A program made the position numbers and the translations under genes. Below are positions 11,484 to 23,280 of a stretch of DNA of 64,000 nt, in pieces. The notes beneath the pieces were generated by a model. The model was given only the letters and a program-made list of their open reading frames with translations. It ran no database searches and had not been told where the DNA came from. Positions within the stretch are counted from its first letter, which is position 1. Every line of letters begins with the position of its first letter. The DNA comes from Avena insularis (taxonomy: Eukaryota; Streptophyta; Magnoliopsida; Poales; Poaceae), in NCBI GenBank assembly GCA_023614405.1, contig CM042684.1, forward strand, positions 464,885,650-464,949,649. Reading direction: 5' to 3'.

Positions 11484-12721
11484 TTAGGAAGCAAAAGCAA
11501 AGAAAGAACAAAAACTAAGAGGAGAATGAAACATGAATATACAAAGTACCGATGCAACATGATAGGGAGATGAGTGCGATGTCGGCATTTCCCCAAGCTT
11601 AGGCTTTTGGCCTAAGTGGGTGTCAATCCCAAGCTGCCTGTGATGAAGTGTCACTGTGGTACGACGAGGAGGTACCTCGCCCCGGTGCAAGCTCGAGCAC
11701 GCCCCGCCAGAGTGTGCATAGTAATCGTAGGAGGGTACATCCTCCTGATGCTTCTCGTGGAAACCCAGCAAGCGGCGCTGCTCGTCCACCTCCTCCTTGG
11801 AGCACGACCACGGTCTCCTGTGAACACTAAACAAAGAAGACTGTGGCAAAGGGATCTCCCTTTCATCCCCGTCAGTAAACATCATCCTATATACTAGACC
11901 GTCCAAATTAGAATCAGCAGTGACAAAATGATGAGTTTTCATAGCAACAAGGTCAAGCCTTTGAGGTGCCAATATAGTATCATTGGGGTCCACTGAAAGC
12001 CCTAATGTATTGACCATACGTGAGGCAATGATGCCCTCAGATCGCCCCTAGCAGCTAGGCGGTGAGCAATAAGCGAGCCAAGGTTGTACCGAGTGTCATT
12101 GTTAAGCGCAGCAGCTAGGAAGGCTAAATGATAGTTGGAGATATTACTAGTGTTCTTCCTACCAAGAATGCTAGTAGCAAGATAATATGCAAAGTATCTA
12201 AGAGCAGGAGTTGATGTTTCTTATCTTTCAAGCGCGCCATGCGGTCATCATCGCTGGTCACCCTCGTAAAGTTCCAACAAATCAGCGTCGCCTTGAATCT
12301 TCTTCACGGTCCCTGTCATGCTTACACCTACAACACTGCAAAATCTTTCCAATGACATGGTGAAGGGCAGGTTATAAATTTTGAAAGAGATAGTTGACTG
12401 ATAGGGCGTGTTAGTAAACACGAAGCTCTCAACAAAAGTTTTGGTGAGCATAGCATATTGATCACTCTCATCTTGCATATATGAGGTCAAACCAACCCTC
12501 CGAATCAGTAGCAAGAAATCATCAAGAATCCCTGCAGCTTGTAAGAAAGTAAAACAAGGAAAAGTAGATGGGTGAGCATCCCCATCATCCCCTTCATTAC
12601 CAATACGAGTTGCAATGAGATCTTCATTATATGATGGCCTAAAATGAGAGGCTGATCTTGAGGGACTCGACCTCCTAGGTGCATCCCTCTCAAATATCTC
12701 TCCAAAAGTATGGTTGTTCAT
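11484..12721 (-). pseudogene. Env-position ORF (ATHILA ORF-like) of E3, broken (copy A)
   Basis: Same gene as the open reading frame at 59436-60548. The N-terminal two thirds are open from 12721 (MNNHTFGEIFER) to 12248. A cluster of short deletions at 12220-12290 and again near 12030-12050 then shifts the frame, and reading resumes at 12017 (MVNTLGLSVDPND) to 11484. The positions that differ from copy B are mostly lost G or C bases in CG-rich words, such as CAGCGTCGCCTTG here against CAGCGGGTCGCCCTTG there, so the breaks may be consensus errors. Confidence 0.75.
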
Positions 12722-13359
12722 GCTTGATATTCGGAGAACAAATGCTCCAAATTTCAGCAACAAAGATGGGCTGAGCAAGGAGATCAAAAAAATCGAGAGC
12801 AAGCACAGTAAGAACGCGATTTTGAGCAATGAACTGGAGCTTACTCGGGAGAGAGAAGAAAGTGGCAGGTGAGAGAGTTAGTGGAGGGCCAGGGGTGGCC
12901 CACACCGTGGCATGGCGCCACCCAGGGCAGGCCGCGCCACCAGGTGGTGAGCCTGCCTGGTGGGTCCCCCTAGTACCTCCCAGGCACTCCTCTGCCCCTT
13001 TTTTTTACGTAAAAACTTAATATGAATTTTCTGGAATTTTTCGAGACACTTTATTTTTGGGCAATTTTGAGGAATAGAGGAATGATTTTCTGACAGACAG
13101 AGGTTTTTTAGAAAATGATGCAATGACAAAACAAGGCTAGAACTATAGGAGTTCTAAGACACTCTAACATGCAAGCAACTAACAACAAAAAGGAAAACTA
13201 AACAAAAACAAAAACTAAAATGGATAGAATAGAAGTAAATAGAGATAATCACGGTGAAAACATTGTTTTGTTCAATGAAATCCTTTTGTTAACAAGGTTG
13301 ATCAGGTCTTGTTACCAAAACAATTTCATATGAGACAAAACTTTGTATTCCACTAATGA
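12722..13359. other. E3 spacer between protease and env-position ORF (copy A)
   Basis: About 640 bases where an autonomous Gypsy element would have more than 3 kb of reverse transcriptase, RNase H and integrase. None of these is present. The 12830-13000 part is GC-rich (GGTGGCCCACACCGTGGCATGG) and is followed by an A-rich tract (13180-13220). It may act as a leader or promoter for the downstream ORF; that is inference. Confidence 0.6.
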
Positions 13360-14405
13360 TTATGTTACCTCAACCTTGATAGCAATGGTCCCAATCATAA
13401 TAGTTTCAAATTTTTCTCTTGGTATGGGACAATATATTTCTCCAACTTGAATGCCCTCAACATGTTCAATTGAATTAAAACCATAAGTCCTTTCAATCTT
13501 CTTGGGGAAATAGACAGTGTGTTCCTTGTCATTAACATTGAAGGTCACCTTTCCTTGATTACAATTAATGACAGCTCCTGCAGTATTAAGAAAAGGTCTC
13601 CCAAGAATAATAGACATATTATCATCTTCAGGTATTTCAAGCACAACAAAATCAGTTAATATCAAACAATTATGAGCCACTTGAACAGGTACATCCTCAC
13701 ATATACCAACAGGAATAGTGGTAGATTTATCAGCCATTTGCAAAGATATATCAGTTGGTATCAGTTTTTCAAGTTGAAGTCTCTTATAGAGAGAGAAATG
13801 CATAACACTAACTCCAGCTCCCAAATCACACAAAGTAGTTCTAACATAACTATTCTTAATAGAGCAAGGGATAGTTGGAATCCCTGGGTCTCCAAGTTTC
13901 TTAGGAACCTTACCATTAAAGGAATAATTAGCAAGCAAAGTAGAAATTTCTTCATTAGGGATCTTCCTTTTATTCGAGACAATATCCTTCATATAATTTG
14001 AGTAAGGAGGCAATTTAATAGCATCAGTCAAAGGAATTTGCAGGAATAAAGGTTTCATCCACTCACAAAACTTATTATAGTGTTCATCCTCCTTTGACTT
14101 GTGTTTCTTATCAGGGAAAGGCATAGGTTTTTGGACCCAAGGCTCTCTTTCACTACCATGTTTCTTAGCAATAAAATCTTCTTTAGTGTATTTAGTATTC
14201 TTATGTGCTTTTCAGGTTCTTCTTCAACTTTTTCTTCATTAGGAACTTCATTTTCTTCATTACCACTTTCAGTTTCAGCATCAGAGACAGATATACTATT
14301 AGGATCTATAGTAGGTTCAGAGGGTTCTACAACAGTTTTATGTTTCTTTTTTCCTTTTCTTACGAGTAGAGCCACTATTTTCAGCTTGTTGAGAATCCTA
14401 CTCAA
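13360..14405 (-). pseudogene. gag C-terminus and aspartic protease of E3 (copy A)
   Basis: The 13360-14124 stretch is open for 254 codons. It begins in a lysine-rich linker and enters a retropepsin-like domain: upstream conserved block KLGDPGIPTIPCSI, active-site motif CDLGAGVSVM (the plant Athila form of the DTG/DSG triad, with Leu for Thr), then MADKSTTIPVG and the flap-side block SIILGRPFLNTAGAVI. This enzyme would cut the Gag polyprotein in the particle. The acidic linker 14055-14405 (ESGNEENEVPNEEKVEEEPE) precedes it in an overlapping frame, showing a frameshift near 14100. After the protease the frame ends with a stop and no polymerase follows. Confidence 0.8.
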
Positions 14406-16034
14406 TTAATTTGGGATGCCCTTCAGGATATAGAGGATCCTGGATAGCAGCACCACTTCTAGTTCTAATTTCATAAGCTTGTTTTTCTTTAGCAACATTA
14501 ACTAGCAAGTCTTTTTGCACTTTAATGAGTTGATCTATTTGAGTTTGAACCATTTGAAAGTGTTTAACAATCATTTTAACATAATTAGAGGTTCTTTCCA
14601 CAATATTTTTCAATTCAACAATAGCTCTAGTGTTTTCCATTAGATGATTTTGCACCCTTTTATTAAAATTATCCTACTTAATGATGAAAATATCGAATTC
14701 TTCTAAGCATTGATCAGGAGGTTTGGAGTAAGGGATATCACCTTCATCAAAGTGTTGGAGAGAGTGTACCTCAATAGTGGATGAATAGGGACTTAGCTTA
14801 CATAATTCTTCCATAGGAGGTAGATTCTTGACATCTACAGCTTTAATTCCCTTCTCCTTAAGACATTTCTTAGCTTCCTTCATCACTTCATCATTTAATT
14901 CAATAATTCCCCTCTTCTTAGATAAAAGTACAGGTGCCGGTATAGCTGGTTCAGGTATGATTATTTCAGGTATAGTTGGTTCAGGAGGAGTCCAATCTTC
15001 ATAGTTCTTGCTTATTTTAGCCATTAATTCCTCAACTTCCTTGGGAGTCCTATTCCTGAAAACACAATCAGCACAACTATCTAGGTATGTCCTAGATTCT
15101 TCAGTTAGTCCATTATAAAATATATCAAGAAGCTCATTCTTTGGTAATGGACTTCCAGCCTATGCATGAATCAAAGCACAAAACCTTGCCCATGATTCAG
15201 GCAATATCTCTTTTTCTCCCTGTTTAAAATCAAAAAGTTCCTGCAAAATAGCATGTCTAGCACTAGGAGGAAAATATTTCTGCAGGAAAGTACTAATCAA
15301 GCAATTAGGGCTATCAATAGATCCAGGAGGTAAATTACTAAACCAAGTTTTAGCTTCTCCTTTTAGTGAAAAGGGGAAAATCTTAGCAACAAAGTAAGTA
15401 CACATCTTAATATCATCAGAAAACAAGCCACTCATGGTAGAAAGCTCAGTCATATGTGCTACCACACTTTCATTCTTAGTCCCACAAAAAGGTTCTTTCT
15501 CAACAAGAGCTATATACGATAGATCAAGAGAGAAATCATAATCTTTATCTTTAATGTTTATGGGAGAAGCAGCAAACTTAGCAATAGGAGACAATTTGCG
15601 TCTAATAGTACGCCTATCAAGGAGACTCTTAGCAGCGCTCCTATCATGGATGTTTTTACATTCTTTAATAAATTCATCGGTCATCTCAACATAACCGTCT
15701 TCAATATCATAACTTTCACTAGACTCAGGTGAACTAACAGGTGTAGTAGTGTCTTCATTAGAGTTTCAAGATTTCCAGCTATAGTTCTAGCAATCGTAGC
15801 ATCTAGGAAAGGACCTAATGGACCACTCTTATCAAGCACAAGAGAAGCAGCATCATAAGTATCAGAAGTTTCAGATTCAGTAGTAGTAGCAGTGTGTGTA
15901 GAATGTGTATGTGGTGGTGTAACGAGCTTACTCATAACAGATGGTGAATCAAGAGCAACAGAGGTGTTCAGAACTGTACCTCTTCTTGTAGTGGATGGTA
16001 AAATAGGAACCTTGCCATCACGAGACTTACCCAT
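14398..16034 (-). pseudogene. gag (capsid) of E3 (copy A)
   Basis: Starts at 16034 (MGKSRDGKVPILPSTTRRGT), 90 bases inside the 5' LTR. After a Ser/Thr-rich N-terminus a small deletion near 15770 breaks the frame. The capsid core is open at 15684-15160 with the Retrotrans_gag signature FPFSLKGEAKTWFSNLPPGS followed by STFLQKYFPPS and ESWARFCALI. A Pro/Glu linker (15024-14674: DWTPPEPTIPEIIIPEPAIP) and a coiled-coil-like segment (14655-14398) follow, separated by in-frame stops near 15165 and 14673. No CCHC zinc knuckle is visible. Confidence 0.8.
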
Positions 16035-16123
16035 GATGGATGGATAGCAGTGAACAATAGAGAATCCAAGTGAACTTGATAAATAAAGCTATGCTCCCCC
16101 AACAATGTCTTTAAAATAGTCTT

Positions 16124-17513
16124 GATGACCCACAAGTATAGGGGTGTATCGCAAAGATTTTCGAGGGAAGTGAAACCCAATTTATTGATTCTACACAAGG
16201 GGAGCCAAAGAATATTTATAAGCCTTAACAACTGAGTTGTCAATTCAGATGCACTGAAACAATCTTGCTCACATCAGTTTATCAAGAGCAACAGCTTTGT
16301 AGTAGGAATAGTAAAGTAGCAGCAATAGTAAAGTAAAGATGAGTAACAACAAAGAAGAAATGTGAGGGTTCGAGTGTGGTAGGCATAGGGATGGATGGAC
16401 GGCTGTATGGACAAGACAATTCACATAGCAATCAGAACATAGGGCAATTGTAGATAAATAAGATAAAGCATCCAAGTACTAGATAATCCTAGGCATGTGT
16501 TCCCTATATAGTCATACGTGTCAATGAGAACTTACACAACATCTTTTGTCCCGCCACCCGCTTGCGCGGGCCTCAAGGGAACCATCGCAATTAAGGTGAT
16601 CCTTTAATAGAGCACCGAGCAAAGCATTAACACTCCGTGAACACATGTGATCCTCACATCAAAGCCATTCCTCCTGTTATCCCGATTTCCACTTCGGGCC
16701 ATTGTTCCCGACAACAACGGTGTATACAACTTGCGTGTAAGACCATAAACGATACTATCATAATGAATCAATAACATGTTCATATCTGAAATCATGGCAC
16801 TCGGGCCCTAGTGACAAGCATTAAGCATAACAAGTTGCAACAAAGTCATAAAGCACTAATAGAAGATACTAGGCACCATGCCCTAACAATCCGATGCCAT
16901 TACATGAACGATCTCATCCAATCCCTACCATCCCCATAGCCTACAGAGGGGGATTACTCACTCATAGATGGGGGAAACATGGATGGTCGATGGAGAAGCG
17001 ATGGTGATGATGATGGCGATGATCTCCAATTCCCCTGCCCCGGCAGAAAGTGCCGTAACGGAGTTTCGTGCTGTGTGAATCTGGTGGTGGCGGTGAGCGG
17101 AACTCTTCCGAAAAACGCCGAACCCCTAGAGTTTTTAGGTCAAGGCTTTATAGGAGAAGAGGGAGACCGAGGGGGTGTCTGGGGCGGCAAGACCACCCCC
17201 TGGCGCGGCCTGGGCTAGCCCGTGCGGCTAGGTGGTGTGTCCTGGGCCCAGCCCCCCTCTGTCTCATATTCTGGCTCCAAGAGTCTTCTGGTGAAATAGG
17301 ATTTTCGGCATATTTTCCAGGATTTTTTCCCGATAGTGGATTTTCTGCACAAAAGTAGACACTGGCAATTCACCGAAAATGCCACACCGTTAGTTGCATC
17401 CAAATCACACAAGTTTAGAGGAGAAACAATAGCAAAAGTGTTCGGGAAAGTAGATACGCTTTTGGACGACGCCTATAGTTCTCAATCGCATAATCGCAGA
17501 CTAACTTAGCTCA
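16124..17513 (-). mobile_element. 5' LTR of E3
   Basis: On the plus strand it runs from TGATGACCCACAAGTATAGG to ACTAACTTAGCTCA; on the minus strand that is TGAGCTAAGTTAGTC ... TGTGGGTCATCA, a TG...CA unit of about 1.39 kb. Internal words such as the complement of ATACGCTTTTGG and GAACACTTTTGC(T)ATTG are typical of Sabrina-like LTRs. Minus-strand TATA box at 17155-17144. The primer site expected at about 16100-16120 is eroded (TTTTCCGGCTTGTTGGGGGA in copy B against TTTTCTGGCGCCGTTGCCGGGGA-type), so only part of the tRNA-Asp match remains. Confidence 0.8.
17144..17155 (-). promoter_or_regulatory. TATA box in the E3 LTR
   Basis: Minus-strand TCCTATAAAGCC followed by a leader, inside the LTR about 1 kb upstream of its U5 end. 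This is the likely core promoter for the E3 transcript. Confidence 0.5.
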
Positions 17514-19860
17514 ACGCCCGTGATTCATACTTAATCACTTTTCAAACGTTCCTTCTTGGATCATATATTATGTTAGTCATCATGGTTTTAAGATAGAACC
17601 TATGTCTCAACATAGTAGATGATGATCATCCTTTTCTTTCTTTCAACCATTGATGTTTAACTTAATGTTATTCCTAATTTGAATGACCAAGGACTAGTCC
17701 TTAATCAATTCCTATTCTGAAACTCTTTTCAGAATCATTTTAGGAATACTACATAATATCATAATTACTTACTTTCAACTTCTTATCCTTATAATTCATT
17801 ATTTATCGGTACTTGTGCTTTAATTCTTAATGTGTCGTCCAGACACTTAAGAATCAACCCTTAAGCTCCCACTCAAAATATGTTCCCAAATTATTTGAGT
17901 TCGAGACTTATATTACTCTCACTGAAAAATATGTCATTCACATATTATTTTAGGAATACTTTCATAGCTCCCACTTAATTTCATGCAAATTGCATATCCT
18001 CTCACTATTTTGAATAACTTCAAAATCCTTGGATCAATTATCAAACTGAGATATTTACTATGAGATGCTAGTACCTTACTAGTATTAAATCCACCACACT
18101 TTTAACACTTTTGAATCAAATTCATTTGAATTTGTCCAATACATTATTCATGACAAATCATGCTTTTATTATTCACCTTTTCCTTCATGACTTCGTATTC
18201 GTTTGGAAAATTCAAGTAACCCTTTACTTGGAAAGATTCAGCAATAAATTACTTTCTAATCTTAAGTGAAGTTTGGCTCTAGGATTTCTCATAATTTCAG
18301 TTCACCATTATTTCCTTAGTAGTCCATAGATATGTCAAATTCCGGCAATATGACAAATGATTCACAAATGTTTCCATCCAAGATGTGGAGTACCTTTTGA
18401 ATCCTACTTTATGTAGTGAAAACACTAGTGGGGAAAACACAATGATCATTATCATTGATTCTTTCCATTATGAAGAGAATTGTTCAGGAACACTTTCTGT
18501 TGTGCTTCTCGACACTCTGATACAGGGTTTTGAATCCTCATCGTGTTTTTCACTATCTTCCATATTCATATTCGAGAACACAAACTTTCTCTAAAATGCA
18601 CAAAAATTCAAGAAATACTAGTTTTGCCTTTCTTTTGGTTCTAGCCATGGATTTCGTATCCATATATTCCAATAATCAGATAAGGACTTATTCGCTATTG
18701 TTTTAGTTATATTGAATAACCCCAAAACTTTCACAATGATCCATACAAGATATGGCGCCGATCTCACGAATTCAAATGGTTCACTATTTATTCTAATTGA
18801 GTGCTAACTATTTCTAACTAATGGTCTCTATACTTATATTACAATGATTTATTCGGCGCCATCTATTCACCCACTTGATAATTAATATCACATTGTGATG
18901 CTTTGCACTTTGACTTTTCAAACGCATTGCATTTCACAATTTCTTCATGCCAATCTTGTAATGTCGAATTTCATTACTATTGATCAAATTGTAGTAATTA
19001 AACTCTCTTTTATCTTTAATACCCTTGGATGATGAAATACTTTGATCATATCAAATAGTTTCTTACTCATGTTTCCTTTGGTAAACCTCTTTATAAAATT
19101 CAAACAATCACAAAATAATAATTACCATTTTGTTAAAATATAATACATCAAATATGCATTCACAACAATTCATCAAACACTTTGCATTCATGCAATGCAT
19201 GGTGTTTTAGTTATTTTGCCTAACTTCGGCATGATTCACATGTGAAAGAAATCAAATGAATTTCACATATTATCAGTATAACTTTGAATTTAAACAATGG
19301 TTTCATTCATAATGAATATATCATTAGGTTGGGTATTTTTCAAGGAATTTTCAATATTTTACAAATGTTCATGCATTATCAATTAGTTTCAACAACAAGG
19401 ATAATTCACACATAATCGAACAAGATATGAACACAAATAGAAATCATTCATAAAAGTAGAACAACTATTTGTTACAAACTTGTATGAATAACCGTCTCAT
19501 GAAGTGTGAGACACATTAAAGAAGTTCACATATCCATCGATTACAATAACGATCCAAAAACCGATAAACTAAATGATAAATGTCGAGTGAGAGTGTCGTT
19601 GGCCATCATCATCATGCTCGCCATCAACACGCAACGCCACCTCCTCCAAAGAAGCAACTCTCATACAGATGGACCTATTTTCACCAAAACAGAATAAGTA
19701 TCAAATACTTTAACACTGCAATATGTGTTTGCAAGATTATAACATTTATAAAACTGTATATCAAATATATACCTTCGTTATCGATTTACCTCTCCAATGA
19801 TTGGTTCAACCTTTACATTTCTGAAATGTAATATGAAATCCTAGAAATCCAATGTTTACG
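17514..19860. other. AT-rich block without recognisable genes
   Basis: About 2.35 kb, strongly AT-rich, with many stops in all frames. It lies where the pol region of the minus-strand Copia 2 should be, downstream of its gag, but no reverse transcriptase, integrase or RNase H motif could be read. Either it is a heavily decayed Copia interior or it is a separate unidentified insertion between E3 and Copia 2. Confidence 0.4.
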
Positions 19861-19942
19861 ATCACCCTCATGATGCTACTCCAGACATGTCCTTCAGAGC
19901 TAGGAGGCAGCGATCAAAGCAAAGACGCCTATCACAAATGAA

Positions 19943-20393
19943 TCACCATCCAAAGGGTCCATGAAGTAAACCACTCATGTGTGCATCAAGCATGCGCCCC
20001 AAGTGACTCTTTAGACAAGTGTGTTCCTCCATCTTTATGGAAAGGAACTCTCCAAGCAGCTCGTGTTTCCACATGCGCACATGGCTTATGAACTCAATAT
20101 GGGTCAAGATCACCCATGAGCAGATGTAATTCATCCACCATCCGTAACGCATTATTATCTAGATGAAAGTTTGACATCTCTTGGCAATAGTAGCGTTCTG
20201 CCCGCTCTTGTGGGGTCTCATAGCCATCAGGCTCGGCCAATTCCATCATGCGGCGTATGTAATCTACCACATTGTTCCTAGTAAGGAGATCATTCAGGCA
20301 CACAAGCCAACCAGGGAAGTTGGATCCATCAAGTCTAAGTTTCTCACAAACTACCCACTCATCAACGTCAAAGTAAGCTTCACAGTGAGCCAT
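19943..20393 (-). pseudogene. Copia 2 gag fragment
   Basis: Opens at 20393 (MAHCEAYFDVDEW) and shows the Copia Gag N-terminus LRLDGSNFPGWLVCLNDLL, in which the Asn-Phe-x-x-Trp pattern is conserved. A frame change near 20100 leads to a UBN2-like continuation (HELLGEFLSIKMEEHTCLKS at about 20073-20010). About 150 codons remain of a protein that usually has over 250. No zinc knuckle. It would have been the capsid protein of the element. Confidence 0.65.
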
Positions 20394-21483
20394 CTCTACA
20401 TTTATAATTGCAAAAGGAATTTAGATTAAGTTTATTATTAAATGAGTTAAAATATATAACTCCACTAAAAACACCTATCCCCTGAAGGGTTCTAGTGATT
20501 ACACGATCCCTATTCACTACACTGCCCCTGATCATCATGGCCGGTGACATAGTTGCAAAGGTGGACGCCGAAACATCGATCACATCATTCATGCGACTCG
20601 TGCTCGATCTTTCGACCATCCGTGTTCCGAGGCCATATATACATATGCTAGGCTCGCCAACTCAACCTTAGTGTATTCGTTGTGCAACATGGCTTACACC
20701 CAATGTATGCGAGCGTAGATATGTCTGACACCCGATCGTCATGGCCTACCTCATACCGAAGAACTTTCTTGGTGGTGCACACTAAGGGAGAACACTTTCA
20801 TTGGTATTTTAATTAGGGATCATCTTATTAGGCTACCATCGAGTATATAATACTAGCACACAATAAGATATACAAACAATAAACATTGAATGTAAGAATG
20901 ATGCGATATGGTCCTTCTCGTTGTGATCTTTATCCCGTGCCTCCGGATTCTGGCGCCAGGTTCTGGCTTCGTAGGCACCAGAGTACCGGTGCCTTCCGGC
21001 GTGGTAGTCCATCATCTCTGTGACCGTCCACTACTACTTAGTGACATAAAGTAAGTGCTTTACCACAACCATATGACATGACAACGCCCCCTGCAAAACA
21101 AAGTTAGACACCTCTACTTTATGTTTGCATGTTTTACGTGGTTGATAGGGCTTTCGCACAAGAACCATTCTTACCTAAGAACTTTCACCGCAACGCTGAT
21201 CGAGTACTTGTCTATACTACACCCCTTTTGGGGCCCTCCATTGCAAATGGCATACCAACTAATGCGAGAGAGACAGACACCCCCAACGCTACTTTATACG
21301 GTACAAGTTGTATATCAAGCGTGGACCTGTCTTGTGAATGAACGTGTAAAGTCGTATGGGGGCCGCTTCATCAAGCATTACTACGGTATACACAAGTACA
21401 CGTGGGTGGGTAACAACTAAAAGTTCAACGCCCACACGCTACATCTCGTCTGTTCTACCCATACTAGTAATACCATGCATAGA

Positions 21484-21500
21484 TCGAGCTCTCATACCAC
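21484..21500 (-). promoter_or_regulatory. Primer-binding site of Copia 2
   Basis: Minus-strand GTGGTATGAGAGCTCGA directly next to the LTR end TACA. The initiator-Met tRNA site of Copia elements is TGGTATCAGAGC; 11 of 12 bases agree. Confidence 0.85.
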
Positions 21501-23269
21501 TGTAGGGGTTCGCGTAAGAAAACAATAAATTTTACCATATGCCCTTAAACCCCTGTTGCCAGGACCTATCTATTAATAATGCAATAACGGGATGGGCTTT
21601 TCGCGAACTTACCCTTGAAGACCGAAAAGCATTGTCAACGCTCGGGAGAGCATTGTTGATGTAGACAAACCAAAGCCAACCTTAAGGTCATGTTGAAGTC
21701 CTGACAGCTCCTGTGGATCCAACGACTCCTAGTGCCCCAAGTGGTGCACCTCGCAGGGAGTTACACACATCCAGTGATTGGCGATGACTCCCGCTTCCCC
21801 GGTCCAGCAGCAGTTGCGGAAGTAGAGCTCCTAGATCCGAATCTCAGAAAGTGCGATGGCGCTCAGTGATGAAGAAGACTCTTGCTCGCGTGATCTGAAC
21901 TTGGGACCACGATCACAGGAGAGAGAGAGAGAGAGAATCAATTAGAAGGTCGCCCCAAAAGAGAGGGAACCTTTAATTGATTATTATTGTATTTATTTTG
22001 CCAAAATACCTCTCTTTATATAGGAGGAGGGGAGGCACTCCCTTCCGCAAACTCCCGGGGTGGGACTAATCAAAGGAGGAGGTGGAGGAGGCGCCGCCGG
22101 CCAGCCCCCACCATGGGCTCCACGTGGGGGCAAGCCCACTAGGGCCGCCGGCCACCCCCTTGGCCCCTCCAGGGGTGCGGGCCCCTCTTGGGCCTTTTCC
22201 CCTATGGGATTTGGCCCATTAGGTGGGCTGCCCCATTAAATCATATTTAAATATTAAATAAATATAAATACATGTATAATTCAATATTAACATATATTTA
22301 CATATTATTCAATCCCTGTTGACATGGAACTCATTCACTCTCATTCCGGACATCATCCAGACTTACCAAACCCTTCCAGTTTTCTCTCTTTTCCTTCTTC
22401 GTGATTCTACCGATCCTAAAAACACTCTGAGCATCATCAAGCCCTTAAGCGTGATAACCCATGGTTCGTGAACACTCCAAACATGGTCAGGACCCCCCAC
22501 ACCAATGATCAATAAAGGGACCTAGATGGCCATGTGACCCCTATGTATTCCACGAAATCTTTCGTCATTTGAACCATGAACGTTGTGTCTTATTCCTTTT
22601 GTCTCTTGATACTTGCATTGTCTGAGATATAATCAATGACATCACCATGTCGTGTTCAATCTCGTTACCGACAAATGCTACTTTACTCATTCCGACAAGT
22701 GATATCCCCGTGATCAAATCACACGCCAGTAACTATTGGATATAACTTCTCCGAGTGGGCCCTCGAGTATCTTTCCATCATGCGGATGGACAAATCCCTC
22801 TCTTGACGAATATCGCCTCAACTGTCCCTTCGAATACCTGAACACACCTTTATGATCACCGTTTAACCATGTGACGTTTGATGCTATCAAAGTACCCTCG
22901 AGTGATAGTGATTGATATGGCCTCATGGTCTAAGAAATAGTACACTAGATCTATTCTAATCATCATAACTTGAACTTCGTGACATGATCGGGTCACGAAG
23001 CTTAGGTTGGGTATAGTTCATCATATCATTCTCATAATGAGGTGACTTCATTTCCAACTGGTAAAAATGCCATATGATCAGGAAACCTTGATCGTCTGTT
23101 GACCAATGAATCAGTGACTAGAGCTTCACCGGGAACTCCTGGTTGTTTATATATCACACGTGTATTGATGTTTCCATTCAATACAGTTATAGCATGATAT
23201 AAAACTTAATCATAAACTTTATGAAATATGATAAAAATCCTTATTACTATTTGTCTCTAGGGCATATTT
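21501..23269 (-). mobile_element. 5' LTR of Copia 2
   Basis: Plus strand begins TGTAGGGGTTCGCG. The far end carries CTCTAGGGCATATTTC, the complement of the (TGAAG)GAAATATGCCCTAGAG start of BARE/Angela-type LTRs, but the terminal bases TTCA are lost (reads TTCTAGTAG). It contains a GC-rich U3/R segment around 22080-22210 (GGCGCCGCCGGCC) and a minus-strand TATA-like CTATATAAAG at 22025-22016. Length about 1.77 kb. Confidence 0.75.
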
Positions 23270-23280
23270 CTAGTAGAACT

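Larger units (their letters stand above)
1..16197 (+). repeat. Large direct duplication, copy A
   Basis: This block recurs in the same order and orientation at 47830-64000. The offset drifts between about 47794 and 47839 because of small indels. It carries the same elements in both copies: start of E2, two Copia LTR fragments, solo LTR E4, E5 and E3. The left edge is the window start and the right edge of the match is set only by the window end in copy B, so the true ends of the duplicated unit are not visible. The data fit either a tandem repeat with a unit of at least 47.8 kb or a duplicated assembly segment. Confidence 0.97.
9750..17513 (-). mobile_element. E3 (copy A): Athila/Sabrina-like Gypsy element without pol
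   Basis: Minus-strand element: 5' LTR (17513 to 16124), gag (from 16034), aspartic protease (to 13360), a 640-base non-coding gap, and an env-position ORF (12721 to 11484). No reverse transcriptase, RNase H or integrase motif occurs between protease and the last ORF, so the element was non-autonomous before it decayed. The 3' LTR is missing. The U5 end CCCCTATACTTGTGGGTCATCA-type terminus (plus strand TGATGACCCACAAGTATAGG) is typical of Sabrina-like grass Gypsy elements. Confidence 0.75.
19861..23269 (-). mobile_element. Copia 2: 5' LTR, leader and gag remnant
   Basis: Minus-strand Copia element with 5' LTR (23269 to 21501), a good initiator-tRNA primer site, an untranslated leader (21483-20394) and a gag fragment (20393-19943). 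The leader is clearly related to that of Copia 1 (compare 20520-20790 with 41830-42080: GCTAGGCTCGCCAA, GTGCAACATGGCTTACACCCA, GACACCCGATCG), so both belong to one family. The rest of the element is not recognisable. Confidence 0.8.
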
